Part shown: in pieces, positions 9,876 through 20,038 of the stretch | Position numbering within the stretch: the first letter of the stretch is position 1 | How the letters are laid out: each line of letters begins with the position of its first letter | Assembly: GCA_030411725.1 (NCBI GenBank) | Contig: MU839829.1 | Location: forward strand, 1,054,001-1,118,000 | Direction: 5' to 3' | Source: Echria macrotheca | Taxonomy: Eukaryota > Ascomycota > Sordariomycetes > Sordariales > Schizotheciaceae | DNA: 64,000 nt | Position numbers and translations under genes: made by a program | The notes under the pieces: generated by a model | The model's database searches: none | Seen by the model: the letters and a program-made list of their open reading frames with translations, nothing else | Told to the model about the DNA's origin: nothing

Positions 9876-12490
9876 TCACTCATCCAACCCATAAAGAGCC
9901 TTGGCAACCTCCCACTGCCATCTAACCGCCCCATCGACAGCCTGCAAATCCCGCAACCAATCCAGATAAAGCCCGACCGTCTCGCTCGCGTCAATCTCGA
10001 AGCGCTCCCCGCACAGCGTCGACCGTATCCTCCTGAGCAGCGGCACCGTCGTGCTTAACCGCAAGAGAATGAGAATGCCAAAAATGTTCTGGTTGAAGAA
10101 GAAGAGACACGGAATCAGCCGCTTGCGGGTACACGTGGGCGACATGGCAACGGGCCATTTCAGCGTGGCTTTGAGACACTCTGCTGCGCCTTGGGCGTCG
10201 TCGTGCGTCACTGCGTCGGGGTAATGGACGGCTTTGTACTGTTGATGGTGATTTAGTAACTGCTCCCTGAAAAAAGAAAAAAAACGTACGATAAACGGTC
10301 GGTGTATGAGATACTTGGTGTAGTAGTACCGGGACCGTAAAAAGGCTACCTGGATGTCGAGCGAAAAGGGGAACCGGCTCGGAGGCGCATCGAGATCCGT
10401 CGTGAACATGAGCGGGGTGGTGGTTGTGACGTTCTGCGCCGCCGTCGGTTGGATCGTCGGTCCCACGCCCGAGACGGATGTGGCCTGCGGCATGGCCGGG
10501 GATAGGGGCGTCGCGCTGCTGCCGGCGGTCGAGAAAACGGACTGGGCCGCGTTGGGGAAGGCACCAGGTGTTTCCTCCTGCCAGCGGAGCTGGGCGGGCA
10601 GCATGCCGCGCCATTGCTCGAGTTGGAGGGCGAGCTGGTGCATCGTGAGCCGGTTCACGCCAGAGGCCGAAGTGCCAAAGGCGGTCGGAACCGCGCCGGG
10701 AGGTGGCGTCATTGCGGGATCTTGGCTGAGCACGCCATGAAAGTCCACCAAGAGCCGGCGGAGGACGATCTGCGAGGCAAAGTGCTCCTGGAAATGCGAC
10801 TCTTGGTTGCACAGGTAATCCTCATCCGAGAAGGGCCCGCTGAAGCCCGGGAGTCCAACCACGGGTTCCAGCTTCTCCAGTCCCGAGAGAGGGTAACCAA
10901 ATTCGAGATGTAGAGACCTGGCCAGCGTGTTAGAAAATCGGGTTACCCCCAAGCAAAGAGAACGTACGTCTCTACTATCAAGCAGCTCCAGAACAGTCGC
11001 CGTACCAGATCGGCACGAGGAGAGGAAAGTTCTTCTGGATTACTTGACCATGTCAGCCCTGGCGCCATCGCATCGCACTGCCGAGTCCTATACCTTGTGA
11101 TCAGGGCCTGGCATGCCAGAGACGCCGACGTTGCCATCCTCCAGAGATCCTACACAAGGTCAGCGCCGGTTCGAGAGCATCACCGGCAACTTACCATGGC
11201 ATAAAAACAAGATCCATAGTACATGCTGTTATCCGTAAGCATCTGCAGCAACCTGAAGCCTTGAAAGGGGAGCCCACCTTGCAAGCGAGAAAATCTGTAT
11301 GTTCTCGATGCTACATTCGGTCAGGTTGAAGCCGATCCGTTTCCTGGCCTCGTTAAAAAAGTCTAGCCCCGGCGGTTGATCCTTTGTACCCCCCTTTACT
11401 CCGCTAGGCCTGCCGCTGTGCGCGTGGATCGGAAGCCCATCCGAACCCGCCAGCGCCACCTCACCGAGAGCAAAGACCAGAAACGCCATGGTCGATCCTA
11501 TGCCCGGGCCGAACCCCTCGTTGAAGACAGACGGCATCGTGGTGGAGAGAAACGAGTGGCGGTCCAGGATGGGAAACAGCAAGTTCCAGCTGTCAAAGTA
11601 GGCCTTGCTCAAGTTCTGGATCGTGTCCCAGTTCAGGCTCGACACTGTCATCGGAACGCTACTGGCAACTCCGGGGTGGATGCTGACGGTCGAGTCCGGC
11701 ATGCGGTTCGGGTGCAGGCTCTGGCTCGGCGGGCTGTGAAGGCCGAGTATGCTTGTCGGTTTTTCTTCGATCGACGAAAGATCAAACGTGGGCTTCTTGG
11801 CCTGGGCGGCAACAAGGAGTTGGTGGACGGCTGGCCATGCCAGCAGCTGGTGCACCGACGATACATACTTGTAGTGGTCATCTGCCGACGAGGACGCGCT
11901 GGACGCATCGTGGGGGTTATAGGATGGTGTCGGGAGCGGCGGGCCGAGGATAGGGGCCGTCGCCGCGCTGGACACGGTCGACTCGAGCGTGGTAGGGTGG
12001 TGGAGCTGATGGTGTATCGTTGGCGGCGAGAAAGCTCCGGAAAAGGCTAAACTGTCAATCTTGAACTCGAGGCCCTTGATGCGGTCGAGTATCTCGACCA
12101 ACGTCTTGTCTTTCCTGGAACCCAGTCAGCCGAGACACGGCCAAGACGACGACGAGGAGACCTACTTGGTCGGTTGGGGCTCGCGGTAGTTACACTCGAG
12201 CTTGAACTTTTGGCATGTGCCGCACTTGGGGCGCTGTTCATCGCACCGCTGCTTCCGACTTCGACACGTATCGCAAGCCTGCGAGGTTAGCCAACGACTT
12301 GTCTCTCCACGAAAAGGGGCGTCTCGAGGAACAACGGAGGGGAGGAGGGCCAGCAGCAACAAAGGCTCGGCTCGCCTACCTGGGCAGCTATGGCACCCCT
12401 CTCCTTTCTGAGGCTCGACCCGGACAAGGGGGCGGCCGAAGGACTGGCGACGGTCGCTTGGGCAGCCGGCGTCGCGGGGATATTGCTCAT
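9876..12490 (-). CDS. Zn2Cys6 transcription factor with fungal_trans-type middle region
   Basis: Model complement(join(9876..10238,10290..10917,10968..11042,11094..11149,11195..11225,11278..12114,12166..12278,12380..12490)), 737 aa. All exons are in phase. Introns are 45-52 nt except the first (101 nt). Exon 1 begins MSNIPATPAAQ. The zinc cluster CX2CX6CX6CX2CX6C spans residues 39-66 and is followed by a short coiled-coil-like linker (LVEILDRIKGLEFKI). The middle region has the pattern of fungal regulators: MYYGSCFYAM, then DLWRMATSASLACQAL, then RRLFWSCLIVE, then LEFGYPLSGLEKL. The C-terminal part carries a Gln/Pro/Thr-rich insert and YLIHRPFI. I cannot assign the regulated pathway. Two of its introns are multiples of three without stops. 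The N-terminus rests on splicing exon 1 to the zinc cluster at CAG|GCT. Confidence 0.85.
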
Positions 12491-13990
12491 CTTCTCGCGG
12501 AGAAGGAGGCTCGCCTGGGTCTTGGGGTCCGATACATGGAGCGGGAAGACGGCTATCAGGCAGCAGAGGCGGTCAGGTACGAGAGGAGCGCTCCCACTTG
12601 GCAGCCAAGACTCGAAGCGTCCGTCGTCACTTGTTAGGGGCCGACGAAAAGGCGGGCAACACGGAGGGGAGGTGGTGCGCCTAGAGCGGACCTGGGACGG
12701 GCCGAGACCCGAGACAGCAGGCTCAGGGTCGGGCAGCCAGCGAGGAGGGAGCAGAGGAAAAGCCGGGAGGGGAAGGGAGACCGGAGGACGGCCGTCAGGG
12801 GTGGGGAGCCCGGCGAGGATGAAGGTGGCCGAGGGAGCTGCAGGGCGGCGGGACTGATGGACGGCGAGTGGTCTGAGGACGCAGTAAAAATGCACGTCGC
12901 GACGACAGGAAGACGGCCGCCCATTGGATGCATTTTGAGAGCATCCAGGACGGTCCAAGGTGCAAAGTCCCAGCAGCGCCAGGGACCGCGTCTTGGCCAG
13001 GACCTTGGAACGGGCAGCTGGCTACGTCATTGAGCATATCAGGGTGAGATGCCGAGATCTCTGTGTGTGCCCTGGCTGGATCCAGCAACCACTCACCCAC
13101 TGCAAACAAGCCGGTGGGCAGCTGGCCGGGTCACCGAAGAGCCCCCACTGCTGGCTGCCCTTGACTGTCGCCTGTTCCTGTTCCCTGTGCGCATTGGCAA
13201 AGACAGGAATTTGGGGACCAAATCCCGGTGGGGGAGATGCACTGTTTCCCAGCATCTTGGGATTGATGAGTCGGGTAAAGAGTGACAGAGGGAAGAGTCT
13301 GCGGCTCCCCCCACAAACAAATTGGCAAGCGACCCAGCCGCCGCTGATCCTTTCTCCAACCGACTGCATCGTTACTTCCCGAAATCGGTGGAATCTCTTT
13401 TCTGTGTTCTGCCACAGCGCGTTGCTTCCTTCAAGTAAATGTCCGTGCAGCAGTTCGTGATGGAGCGCGTCTGGATTAGGTAAGCAGACAAGACAGTTGC
13501 AGAGTGGGTCCATTCTCTGTTTCAAGAGGGCAGCCTCGAAAGGGAAGGCGCCTCAGAATTTGTTGGGCGCCACTGCAGCAATCGTAATAAATAGGGGAAA
13601 AATGGAAGAAGGAAAAGACTCCAAAATCAGTTGGAGGCTGTCGGATTTTGAGTTTGGCGTGCCGCCCCGTATTTTCCCCAACCGCCCGGGTTTCCCCGTT
13701 CAGGATGCGATAATGTTACCTTTCTCGCCGAGTTTGGTCATCCGTCACGGGTAAAATCGCTCACACCGTGAATGGCGTCAATGTTGAAGCGCTCTTGGAT
13801 TCGTCCACGTCCGAGTTGGATCGCTGTAAGCTGCTTGTGACCACTCGAGATGGGCATAGGGACGCAAAGATAGAGATACCCTAATAATCGCCGCACATCC
13901 CACAGCCTCCTTTTATACAATCCACAGATTCCCACCCTCAGTAACCACCAGCCTTGAGTGCGTCATGCGCCAGTATAGTGACCAGACAAG
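12491..13990. other. intergenic, shared promoter region of divergent genes
   Basis: This 1.5 kb lies between the minus-strand zinc-cluster gene and the + strand sulfotransferase-like gene. It is G/C-rich near the regulator, with purine-rich blocks around 12720-12800 that would be a pyrimidine-rich leader on the minus strand. No gene is recognised. Confidence 0.5.
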
Positions 13991-14783
13991 ATGAAAGTCC
14001 TCGTCCTCGGCCTCCCTCGTACCGGCACTCAATGTACCTTACTCACCCCTATTACCATCTAAAAAAACCAGAGACACAAAACTAACAAGTTAATAAACAA
14101 GCCCTCGCCGACGCCCTAATCCAGCTAGGAATATCCCCCATCTACCACATGCGCGAGGTCGGCAAGAACCAACACCAAGCCCTCTGGATCGAAGCAATCG
14201 ACGCCAAGTTCGAGGGCATCGGTGCCCCCTGGAAACGTGAAGATTTCGAGAGAATCCTCTCCGGCTTCCAAGTCCGCCCCCTCCCACACCCCCCTTCTTT
14301 TTCAAGACCACCACTTACCTGCTGAAAAAGGGCGTAGCCGACTACCCAGCATCCATATTCCCCGCCGAACTAGCCGCAGCCTACCCCGAGGCCGCCGTCA
14401 TTTTGTCCATCCGGTCCGAGGATAAATGGTACGACTCGATGCTGGCCACGCTAGTACACGCCCATAGACGGCGCGAGAAGAGCGATGATGCGTCGTCGTC
14501 GCCTATGGCTACCCTGTCCCGCAAGTATCACCACCACTGCTGGGGTGATGATTTCGAGGTGACCGGACGGGCATTTTTCAGGGAGCACAACGCGCTGGTT
14601 AGAGAGCTCGGACGAGACAGGAAATTTCTCGAGTGGCAGCCGCAGGACGGCTGGGGACCTCTTTGCGAGTTTCTTGGGGTCGAAGCTCCGGTCGAGGGCA
14701 CGCCGTTTCCGAGGAGTGATGATTGGGTTGAGTATAAGAAGATGGTGGAGAGGGAGAGGTTGGCTACTGCTGGACAGGAGTGA
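13991..14783 (+). CDS. sulfotransferase-like P-loop protein (Sulfotransfer_4 type)
   Basis: Model join(13991..14033,14102..14271,14331..14783), 221 aa. It begins MKVLVLGLPRTGTQS, whose GLPRTGT is the 5'-phosphosulfate loop of this family, followed by LADALIQLGI and YHMREV. The second half has FPAELAAAYPEAAVILSIRS and W..SM, typical of small fungal members often mislabelled as NAD-dependent epimerases. Intron 1 (68 nt) is well supported by phase. Intron 2 (59 nt) has a weak donor (GTCCGC) and a pyrimidine-rich body; it was chosen because it joins GFQ to GVADYPASIF as expected in the family. Length matches the family. The acceptor substrate is unknown. It is transcribed divergently from the zinc-cluster regulator. 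Confidence 0.75.
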
Positions 14784-15003
14784 AAAGGTGGGGGGTATTC
14801 TACACAGTCCAGAGCCCTCCAGCCTTCCAGCCAAGTAGATCGAACACTGTGGCATCGTTCGTCGGGTAGTAGGCTGGAGCGCAGCTGACCGAGCGGGAAG
14901 GGGAAGGTGTCACGGCCCTGGCGTAGGGTCGAGGTAACGAACGAGCTGTAGTCATGGCGCTGCGCCAGCTGCCGTGACAGTTATATCCTGAAATACAAAG
15001 AAG

Positions 15004-15009
15004 AAAAAA
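15004..15009 (-). terminator. RNA polymerase III terminator of tRNA-Ser
   Basis: A run of six A on the + strand reads as T6 on the minus strand, 31 nt beyond the 3' end of the tRNA. It is the first T-run that could stop Pol III. Confidence 0.65.
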
Positions 15010-15039
15010 GAATGGAACAACATGATTTCAATGCTCGTT

Positions 15040-15327
15040 GTCACCTGTAGGATTCGAACCTACGCTCCCGAGGGAACTGCCTGACTTGTTGTACACTCAC
15101 TGTTTGTCCGCGTCGGTATAATTTTGTTTTAAATGCCTGAATGCCTCCAGCAAGGGAGAGCGGTACAGGTCCAATTGTGTCGTCCTGTGCTGTTTGTCCA
15201 CCAGAGTGGTAGCGTCTCTCCGGTCAACAATCTTCGCATGTGGACGATTTTTTAATATTACCGATTCGGAAAGTGAAGTGTCACTGAAACTAGCAGGGCA
15301 GCGCGTTAACCACTCCGCCAAGGTGAC
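15040..15327 (-). tRNA. tRNA-Ser(GCU) interrupted by a 208-nt intron
   Basis: The 5' exon (15327-15291, 37 nt) holds acceptor GTCACCT, D-stem GCG/CGC with AGTGGTTAA in the loop, anticodon 5' strand CTGCC and loop CTGCTA. The 3' exon (15082-15040, 43 nt) supplies A38, anticodon 3' strand GGCAG, a serine-type long variable arm (CCC/GGG), T-arm GTAGG-TTCGAAT-CCTAC and acceptor AGGTGAC. Every stem pairs perfectly once 15083-15290 is removed. The anticodon GCT is at 15294-15292, and the insert sits exactly between positions 37 and 38, the canonical site of eukaryotic tRNA introns. The intron ends can pair: ACACT-T-CACT near its 5' end with AGTGAGTGT near its 3' end, nine pairs with one bulge. This intron is far longer than the usual tens of nucleotides. 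Confidence 0.88.
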
Positions 15328-15364
15328 TTGCTGTTGCTTGTTGATTCTAGTGCTTCTTAGTTGC

Positions 15365-15373
15365 TATATATAT
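15365..15373 (-). promoter_or_regulatory. TATA-like element upstream of tRNA-Ser
   Basis: TATATATAT lies 38-46 nt upstream of the mature tRNA 5' end on the minus strand. This is a plausible position for an upstream Pol III TATA element of the kind used by some fungal tRNA genes. Confidence 0.4.
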
Positions 15374-15833
15374 GCAGAGTTTGAACAGGGGCAAGAACAG
15401 AAAACGTGCCTCCCTCGGACCAACTACAGCCTACAGGGCAGCACCTTCCCTCGGACCCCCATTTTCATTCTTTTTCTTTTTCTTTTCTTTTGGTACAGTC
15501 GCGTCCTAGGCGCAGAAGAGCCTAATCGAGTGGATTACGAAAGAGATATAGATAGGACCCATGCGGATGCGTACCGAGGATTAGATAGTAGGCAGTGAGG
15601 CACTCGTGCGCTATAACCACCTAGAAGAGGGACCTCTTATCCCCTTAAAGGGTAGAAGCCTTCAGCTTCTTACGGTTTAGGACAAATAATTATAATAGTA
15701 TATGTGGAGTTGGCAGATGCGTCTGAGCTGAGAAGTTACCTCCCAAAATGCATTGATATTCGATCTGTTTTACATCCCACAAACTATTCCATAAATACAT
15801 GACATCCTCCACTGTACAAAACCCCCCAAAAAA
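15374..15833. other. intergenic, relatively AT-rich, no gene
   Basis: The stretch is more AT-rich than its neighbours, with T-rich tracts near 15470-15490 and a small hairpin AGAAGC/GCTTCT near 15652-15669. It could be a decayed insertion next to the tRNA, but I recognise no element ends or coding sequence. Confidence 0.4.
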
Positions 15834-16839
15834 TCACCACTGCCGCGGCGTACAATCCTCCAGAATCCGATCCAGCTGCTTCTTAACCACCCCAGCCGAC
15901 TCCGCCACGGCCTCCCCCTCCTCCTGCGCCAACGGCATCTGAATCGTCCTCACGATCCCCTGCCGTCCCAAAACGGCCGGCATACTCACGCAGCAGCCGA
16001 ACTCGGGCACAAAGTGGCTCACCGGCCGCACATTGCGGCGATCCAGCAGGACAGACGCGCACAGGCTCGCAATGATTGCGCCGATGCCGAAGGGCGTGGA
16101 CCCCTTGGTCCGGATCACGTCGTCCGAGAAATGCTTGCACTCGTCGGCCAGCGCGGCGCGGTCAATCTGGCCAGCCGGAAGAGCGGTATCGAGCGGGACG
16201 CCGCCAACGGTGGCGGTCGACCAGGCGGGGACCTGGTTCTCGCCGTGCACGCCGACGACGTACATGTCGATAGAGTTTGCAGCAATCTAACCATCATCAG
16301 TTCCATCTCTTAATAAACGGAGCAGAGGCAAAACATACACCAACATGATCAGCAATCAACCCCCTCAACCTCGCCGACTCCAAAAAAGTCCCCGACCCAA
16401 ACACCTGCGTCCTAGGCAACCTCGCCAACTCGCCCGCAAGCGAGGTAAGCAAATCAACCGGATTCGAAACGACCAGCAGCACCGCGTCCTTCCGAAACGG
16501 CGTCATGGCGCTCACAACATTCCGCACAATGGACACGTTGCGCGCAGCGGACTCTCCAAAACTCTGGCCGGGCGTGTGCCGCGACCCGGCCGTGATGACG
16601 ACCACGTCGGACTCCTGGCCGGCCTCGTGGTACGTCGCGGCGCGCACGCGCGTGCCGCTTCCCGTGGCGAAGGCTACATCACTCAAATCGCGGACTTGGG
16701 CGTCGCGCTGGGCGATGTTGGTGTCTACCAGCAAAAGCTCGGCTGCGAGGGAGGATTGGATTAGTGCGTAGGCGGCTGCGCCGCCGACTTGGCCTGCGCC
16801 GATTAGGGCGATGCGTTTTCGGGTTTGGGTTGTTTCCAT
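15834..16839 (-). CDS. L-lactate/malate dehydrogenase-family protein with altered active-site loop
   Basis: Model complement(join(15834..16286,16339..16839)), 317 aa. One 52-nt intron (GTATGT...TTAG) joins DHVG to IAANSIDMY in phase 0. The N-terminal Rossmann motif is GAGQVGG (residues 14-20). NPVD holds the conserved Asn (126), the catalytic His is in GVHGEN (181) and the substrate-binding Arg in SARLR (157). The length is that of L-LDH. The mobile loop reads SRHTPGQSF where LDH has a Q102...R109 pattern; by my alignment the specificity Gln is His88 and the catalytic Arg is Phe94. The Asp paired with the catalytic His is Glu154. It lies on the same strand as, and 0.8 kb downstream of, PEP synthase. 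An LDH reaction is likely but not certain given these changes. Confidence 0.82.
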
Positions 16840-17638
16840 GTTTTTTTCTTTGGTTCCGTCTCTCTCTGTTGTTGTGTGTTGTTTGTTGAGTATATATGTC
16901 TGGAATGTTATTTTGTTGAGTATGTGTGTGGGTGTCAGCTAAGAGGTAGGTGTGTAAACAATGTCCGAGATGTTATTGACGACGCAGCACCGAATCGGTT
17001 ATAACAGAAACTTAAAATCCCAGAGAAAATGCCGTGTGGTGTCATGCTGGGCGTTGTTCCTGGACGTGGCCTGATTCAGTGTCAGAGGATGACGGATTTG
17101 GTGATCATTGGCCTGGTGGTGTGACACCTCACAGGTACCAGTACAATGTTAATCTCCGAATCCCAGAACACCGAGCTATCAGCTGTTTGGCTGTTTTCAT
17201 TGATTCTTCGGCCCGGATTGTGCCTGGCGAGTTCTTTGAGGAGCATGTGTTGGGAGTCGTCGACGGCGTCCACAAAGGGGGATGTCATCATCAGTGTCAT
17301 GCAGGTCCGTTTCTTCCCAACGGGCGATCTATCCCAGTGGTAGCTACCTGGGAAAATTGAGTCTTCTACTCGGGTATCTACGAGATTTATATTTCCAATT
17401 AGAATCTGGCTTCCCAACCACTCTACACCCGCCAATTTCTTCGCGCCACGGTGACAGTCTGCACTAGAACACCCACACGCTTGCGTGCAATGTACGGATA
17501 CAGAAATAAGTATTTTGCACAAATTTAATTGTCGATACCAAGTCCAAACATGATACAGGCACCGAAAGCCACCGAGATAGAATATACAAATCTTCCAATT
17601 CATTACCATACGAATGCCCCTGAGAGCATAAACGACGA
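16840..17638. other. intergenic: LDH-like gene promoter and 3' region of PEP synthase gene
   Basis: No gene recognised. A T/G-rich stretch (16845-16900) next to the LDH-like ATG looks like its leader. Open frames in the rest have no recognisable protein features. Confidence 0.5.
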
Positions 17639-20038
17639 CTACTCCTTCTTCTCACTCTCCACAACATGCCGCTTAACCGCCACAAAACTGTCAGGAGTAA
17701 CCGAAATCGAATCAATCCCCGCCTCGACCAAGAACCTCGCAAACTCGGGGTGATCGCTCGGCGCCTGTCCACAGATGCCAATCTTGCGCCCCTTCTTGCG
17801 CGCCACATGGATCACGCGCGCAATCATCCACTTGACCGCCTCGTCCTGCTCGTCAAAGAGATCCGACAACAGCTCGCCCGAATCCCGATCAACACCAAGC
17901 GTCAGCTGCGTCAGGTCGTTGGACCCGATCGAGAAGCCGTCAAAGTGCTCCGTGAACCGCTCGGCCAGGATCACATTCGAAGGAATCTCGCACATGACGT
18001 ACACCTGCAACCCCTTCTCGCCGCGCACGAGGCCGTTCTCGGCCATCACCGCCAGCACTTTCTTGGCCTCGTTGACCGTCCGGCAAAAGGGGATCATGAC
18101 GACCGCGTTGACCAGGCCCATCTCGTCACGCAGCCGGCGGATGGCTGCGCATTCAAGGGCAAAACCCTCCCGGTAGAGCGGGGAGTAGTATCGTGACGCG
18201 CCGCGGAAGCCGATCATGGGGTTTTCTTCCTTGGGCTCGAACTCGGCACCGCCGAGGAGATTGGCGTATTCGTTCGTCTTGAAGTCGCTCATCCGGATGA
18301 TGGCCGGTTTGGGGTACACGGCCGCGCAGAGGGAGGCCAGACCGTGGGATAGCTTGTCGACAAAGTAGTCGGGCTTGTGGTCGTAGCCTGCCGTCAGCGT
18401 GGCAATTTCCTTCTTGGCGTTTTCGTCCCGCAGCGTGTCGTAGTGGACGAGCGCCATGGGGTGTACCCGAATCGCGTTGCTCACGACAAACTCCATGCGT
18501 GCGAGACCGATACCGTCTGCCGGGAGACGCCACCAGCGGTATGCCGATGCCGGGTCGGCGAGGTTGAGCATGACGCTGGTATGGACTGTAGGTAGATTCG
18601 TGAGGTCGATGGTCTGGGATGAAATGTCGGCGATGCCGTCATAGACAAAACCCGTGTCGCCTTCGGCACAGGATACTGTCACGTCCTGTCCCGTGTGGAG
18701 GACGAAGGTAGCGTTGCTAGTCCCGACAACGCAGGGAAGACCCAGTTCACGACTAACAATTGCCGCGTGTGAGGTTCGCCCACCGTGGTCCGTGATGATG
18801 GCGGCCGCACGCTTCATGACGGGCATCCAGTCGGGGTCGGTCGATTCAGTGACCAAGATCGAGTTGTCGATAAACTTGTCGATATCCTTGGCCGACTCGA
18901 TGAGACAGATTCTCCCGGAAATGGCGGCATCGCCGATCGAACGACCTGTCGTCAAGACCCTCCCCTTGTTAGCCACCTTGTACGTCTTGAAGACGGCGGC
19001 GTCGCGGCGTGAGTGCACCGTCTCGGGCCGGGCCTGGACGAGGAAGAGCTCTCCCGAGATGCCATCCTTGGCCCATTCCATATCCATGGGACAACCATAG
19101 TGGGATTCGATAGTGCATGCCCACCGTGCAAGTTGAAGAATTTCGCTGTTGGTCAAGACAAAGGCCGCCCGCTCTGCCTTGGACGTGGGCACATTGCGCG
19201 TTGGCATGTGCTTGTCGCCGTAGACCATCTTGATGGACTTGTCGCCGCGCTTTTTCTGTAGGATGGGCACCACATCGGGCTTGTCCAGGAGCGGCTTGAA
19301 GACCTGGTACTCGTCGGGATTTACCGTTCCCTGCACCACGTTCTCGCCCAGACCCCATGCAGCGTTGATTAAGACGACCTTGTCGAAACCGCTCTCTGTG
19401 TCCAGGGAGAACATTACGCCTGAACCGCTCAGATCCGACCGGACCATGCGCTGGACGCCGATCGAGAGCGCAACACACATGTGGTCGAACCCCTTGTTCT
19501 GCCGATAGCTGATGGCCCTGTCGGTAAACAGCGAGGCATAACAACGCCTGCATGCGTCGAGAAGCGCGTTCTCCCCCGAGATATTGAGATACGTCTCCTG
19601 CTGGCCAGCAAAACTCGCATCGGGCAGATCTTCGGCCGTAGCACTAGAACGGACGGCAACGCCCAAGTTCGCGACGCCCGATTTCGCCGAGAGCTCGCGA
19701 TAGCTCTTCTTGATGGCATCGGCGGCGTCCGCCGGCCAGCTCCCGCGGAGAAATAAGCTGCGCACCATGTGTCCCGTCTCGGGCAGACTGAGCTTGCCCT
19801 CCTGCCACTCGGAAACGAGATCGGCGATCTTGCCGCGGATGCCGTTGAAATCGACGTAATACCAGTAGGCCTCCGATGTCGTAGCGAAACCGCCGGGGAC
19901 GGCGACGCCTTTGGACTCGAGGGCGCTGATCATCTCGCCGAGGGACGAATTCTTGCCCCCGACGAGGGCGACATCGCCGCGTTTGAGGTCCTCGAATTTG
20001 CGGACGAGGTCTCGGGGTTTCATTGCTATTTCGTCCAT
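17639..20038 (-). CDS. ppsA: phosphoenolpyruvate synthase (pyruvate, water dikinase)
   Basis: One 799-aa frame without introns, close to bacterial PpsA in length. The N-terminal PPDK_N ATP-binding domain (about 15-345) begins ALVGGKNSSLGEM and contains RSSATAEDLPDASFAGQQET. The swivelling phosphohistidine domain has GGRTSHAAIVSRELGLPCVVGT with its His near residue 424. The C-terminal PEP-binding barrel (about 475-795) has GFRGASRYY, SIGSNDLTQLTLGVDRDS and GICGQAPSD with Cys near 756. The enzyme converts pyruvate + ATP + water to PEP + AMP + Pi. It is typical of bacteria and archaea and patchy in fungi; its intronless state fits ancient transfer, but that is inference. With the adjacent LDH-like gene it suggests lactate or pyruvate use for gluconeogenesis. 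No targeting peptide is obvious, so probably cytosolic. Confidence 0.92.
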   Translation of the reverse strand: MDEIAMKPRDLVRKFEDLKRGDVALVGGKNSSLGEMISALESKGVAVPGGFATTSEAYWYYVDFNGIRGKIADLVSEWQEGKLSLPETGHMVRSLFLRGSWPADAADAIKKSYRELSAKSGVANLGVAVRSSATAEDLPDASFAGQQETYLNISGENALLDACRRCYASLFTDRAISYRQNKGFDHMCVALSIGVQRMVRSDLSGSGVMFSLDTESGFDKVVLINAAWGLGENVVQGTVNPDEYQVFKPLLDKPDVVPILQKKRGDKSIKMVYGDKHMPTRNVPTSKAERAAFVLTNSEILQLARWACTIESHYGCPMDMEWAKDGISGELFLVQARPETVHSRRDAAVFKTYKVANKGRVLTTGRSIGDAAISGRICLIESAKDIDKFIDNSILVTESTDPDWMPVMKRAAAIITDHGGRTSHAAIVSRELGLPCVVGTSNATFVLHTGQDVTVSCAEGDTGFVYDGIADISSQTIDLTNLPTVHTSVMLNLADPASAYRWWRLPADGIGLARMEFVVSNAIRVHPMALVHYDTLRDENAKKEIATLTAGYDHKPDYFVDKLSHGLASLCAAVYPKPAIIRMSDFKTNEYANLLGGAEFEPKEENPMIGFRGASRYYSPLYREGFALECAAIRRLRDEMGLVNAVVMIPFCRTVNEAKKVLAVMAENGLVRGEKGLQVYVMCEIPSNVILAERFTEHFDGFSIGSNDLTQLTLGVDRDSGELLSDLFDEQDEAVKWMIARVIHVARKKGRKIGICGQAPSDHPEFARFLVEAGIDSISVTPDSFVAVKRHVVESEKKE

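Noticed and set aside
11226..11277. A very short intron of about 25 nt (acceptor at TTCAG) in the zinc-cluster gene
   Set aside because: It would give a readable protein but is below a workable intron size. The 52-nt intron ending at AACAG fits the other introns of the gene and joins SLAS to MYYGSCFYAM in phase.
15097..15321. A 74-codon minus-strand open frame running through the 5' half of the tRNA and its intron
   Set aside because: It starts at a TTG inside the tRNA, has no recognisable motif, and the tRNA explains the conserved part. Probably chance in a 208-nt intron.
17082..17609. A 175-codon minus-strand frame between the LDH-like and PEP synthase genes
   Set aside because: No signal peptide, domain or codon bias; it lies in presumed promoter and 3' UTR sequence.
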